From: Candidatus Agrococcus pullicola
Lineage (GTDB): Bacteria > Actinomycetota > Actinomycetes > Actinomycetales > Microbacteriaceae
Direction of reading: 5' to 3'
Length of the DNA stretch: 6,552 bases
NCBI GenBank assembly: GCA_019115685.1
Contig: DXDC01000053.1
Coordinates: 1 to 6,552, forward strand
The notes below the pieces were generated by a model, which was given only the letters and a program-made list of their open reading frames with translations, did not search any database and was not told the origin of the DNA. Position 1 is the first letter of the stretch; every line of letters begins with the position of its first letter. Shown here in pieces: positions 5,999 through 6,552 of the stretch. The translations under genes were made by a program, and so were the position numbers.

Positions 5999-6370
5999 AT
6001 GAAGATCACCCTGCCAAGCGACTGCGGGAACGCCCCCAGAATTGGCATCGTCAGCGATTTCGTCGTGAGCTGGGCGAAGAACGACGAGGATGCCGTTGCC
6101 ACGTGGCTGTCAGACAGCACGAGCTGGTCTGAAGTCGGCGGAGACACCTATCAAGGCTCCGACATCGCCGAGAGCCTTCGCCCCGTCTTCACTCCGGAGC
6201 ACGTCGAAGTGCTCTCCGTCGTGACGCACGGCCGACTCGCGGCGTGCGACGGCTATTTCGAAGCCGACGGTGTTCGCGTGCACTTCAGTCATATGTTCCG
6301 GTTCGCGAGCACCGCGAAGACCGCGAGAATCGCCGACATTCGGACCTACGCGATCGAGACGCGCGACTGA
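5999..6370 (+). CDS. NTF2/SnoaL-like small protein
   Basis: This is a 123-residue soluble protein with the pattern of the NTF2-like fold. An N-terminal helix (about 17-35, IVSDFVVSWAKNDEDAVATW) is followed by WSEVGGDTYQGSDIAESL, then alternating strands (VEVLSVVTHGRLAACDGYFEADGVRVHFSHMFRFA) ending in a C-terminal strand (ARIADIRTYAIET). The length is normal for one such domain. Proteins of this fold range from isomerases and cyclases to ligand-binding and stress proteins, so no reaction can be assigned; the order of elements supports the fold, not the activity. It lies downstream of DUF899 in the same direction and probably shares its TetR-controlled transcript. Confidence 0.75.
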   Translation: MKITLPSDCGNAPRIGIVSDFVVSWAKNDEDAVATWLSDSTSWSEVGGDTYQGSDIAESLRPVFTPEHVEVLSVVTHGRLAACDGYFEADGVRVHFSHMFRFASTAKTARIADIRTYAIETRD

Positions 6371-6476
6371 GCGCAGGAGACGTTCAGCGCATCCGGTGTG
6401 GGCATTCGATTCGCGAATCTGACCTCCGCTGATGAATACGGAGAGGTGCTGAGTGTGCCTGGGTTATTCTCGACGA
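6371..6476. promoter_or_regulatory. Intergenic region with palindrome and candidate -10 of a leaderless gene
   Basis: This 106-base gap contains a perfect 12-base palindrome, GATTCGCGAATC (6408-6419), which overlaps a GCGAATCTG word (6413-6421) identical to the two copies in the Lrp control region. TATTCT (6465-6470) fits the actinobacterial -10 pattern TANNNT and lies 6 bases before the ATG at 6477, so transcription would begin at or very near the start codon. No good -35 was found. No clear terminator for the preceding genes was seen. Confidence 0.45.
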
Positions 6477-6552
6477 ATGAGCACCGCCCCGCAGCCACCC
6501 CAGCATCCGCTCTTCTACGACTGGGTGGACTTCTTCAATGAAGGCAGGGAGT
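6477..6552 (+). CDS. Unrecognised protein, N-terminal fragment cut by window edge
   Basis: Only 25 codons are visible, open to the end of the window, reading MSTAPQPPQHPLFYDWVDFFNEG and a few more residues. A proline/glutamine-rich start followed by an aromatic, acidic stretch is not enough to name a family. ATG 6477 has no ribosome binding site but sits 6 bases after a TATTCT -10-like box, consistent with a leaderless transcript. The alternative is the in-frame GTG at 6453, preceded by GGAGAGG (6440-6446) at six bases, which would add eight residues. I slightly favour 6477 because its N-terminus looks natural, but the start is open. It is uncertain whether it belongs with the TetR/DUF899 genes. 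Confidence 0.5.
   Translation, partial: MSTAPQPPQHPLFYDWVDFFNEGRE

Overview
The window is GC-rich, with short intergenic gaps, GTG starts, strong AAGGAGGT-type ribosome binding sites and one probable leaderless start. This fits a high-GC actinobacterium; Microbacteriaceae is my guess from general style and not something the sequence proves. No RNA gene, insertion sequence, CRISPR array or phage gene was seen. Every complete gene looks intact.

Left half (1-4422): a nitrilase-superfamily amidohydrolase (5' end outside the window) runs rightwards and overlaps tail-to-tail with a leftward gene for a double-length Lrp/AsnC regulator. That regulator is transcribed divergently, across a 219-base control region, from an operon of three tightly packed genes: a 56-residue single-pass membrane protein, an NCS1-family nucleobase/hydantoin-type transporter whose GTG start overlaps the stop of the small gene, and a zinc-dependent alcohol dehydrogenase starting one base after the transporter stop. 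The control region carries several copies of a GCGAA(T/A)CTG-like word that could be the regulator's operators. A reasonable reading is a substrate-inducible uptake and catabolic island for a nitrogen-containing compound: transport, oxidation of an alcohol or aldehyde function, and amide or nitrile hydrolysis. The substrate cannot be read from the sequence.

Right half (4423-6552): a TetR-family repressor with a WHG-type C-terminal domain ends 7 bases from the dehydrogenase stop. It is divergent from a DUF899 thioredoxin-like protein, which is followed by a small NTF2/SnoaL-like protein. The 208-base region between TetR and DUF899 holds an imperfect TGT-N9-ACA palindrome overlapping candidate promoters on both strands, as expected for an autoregulated TetR switch. 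The last 76 bases are the start of another rightward gene that I do not recognise, probably expressed from a leaderless transcript.

The most notable points are the small membrane protein translationally coupled to an NCS1 transporter (candidate accessory subunit), the repeated word in the Lrp control region, and the 110-base antisense overlap of the nitrilase and Lrp genes. None amounts to proof of a new system.
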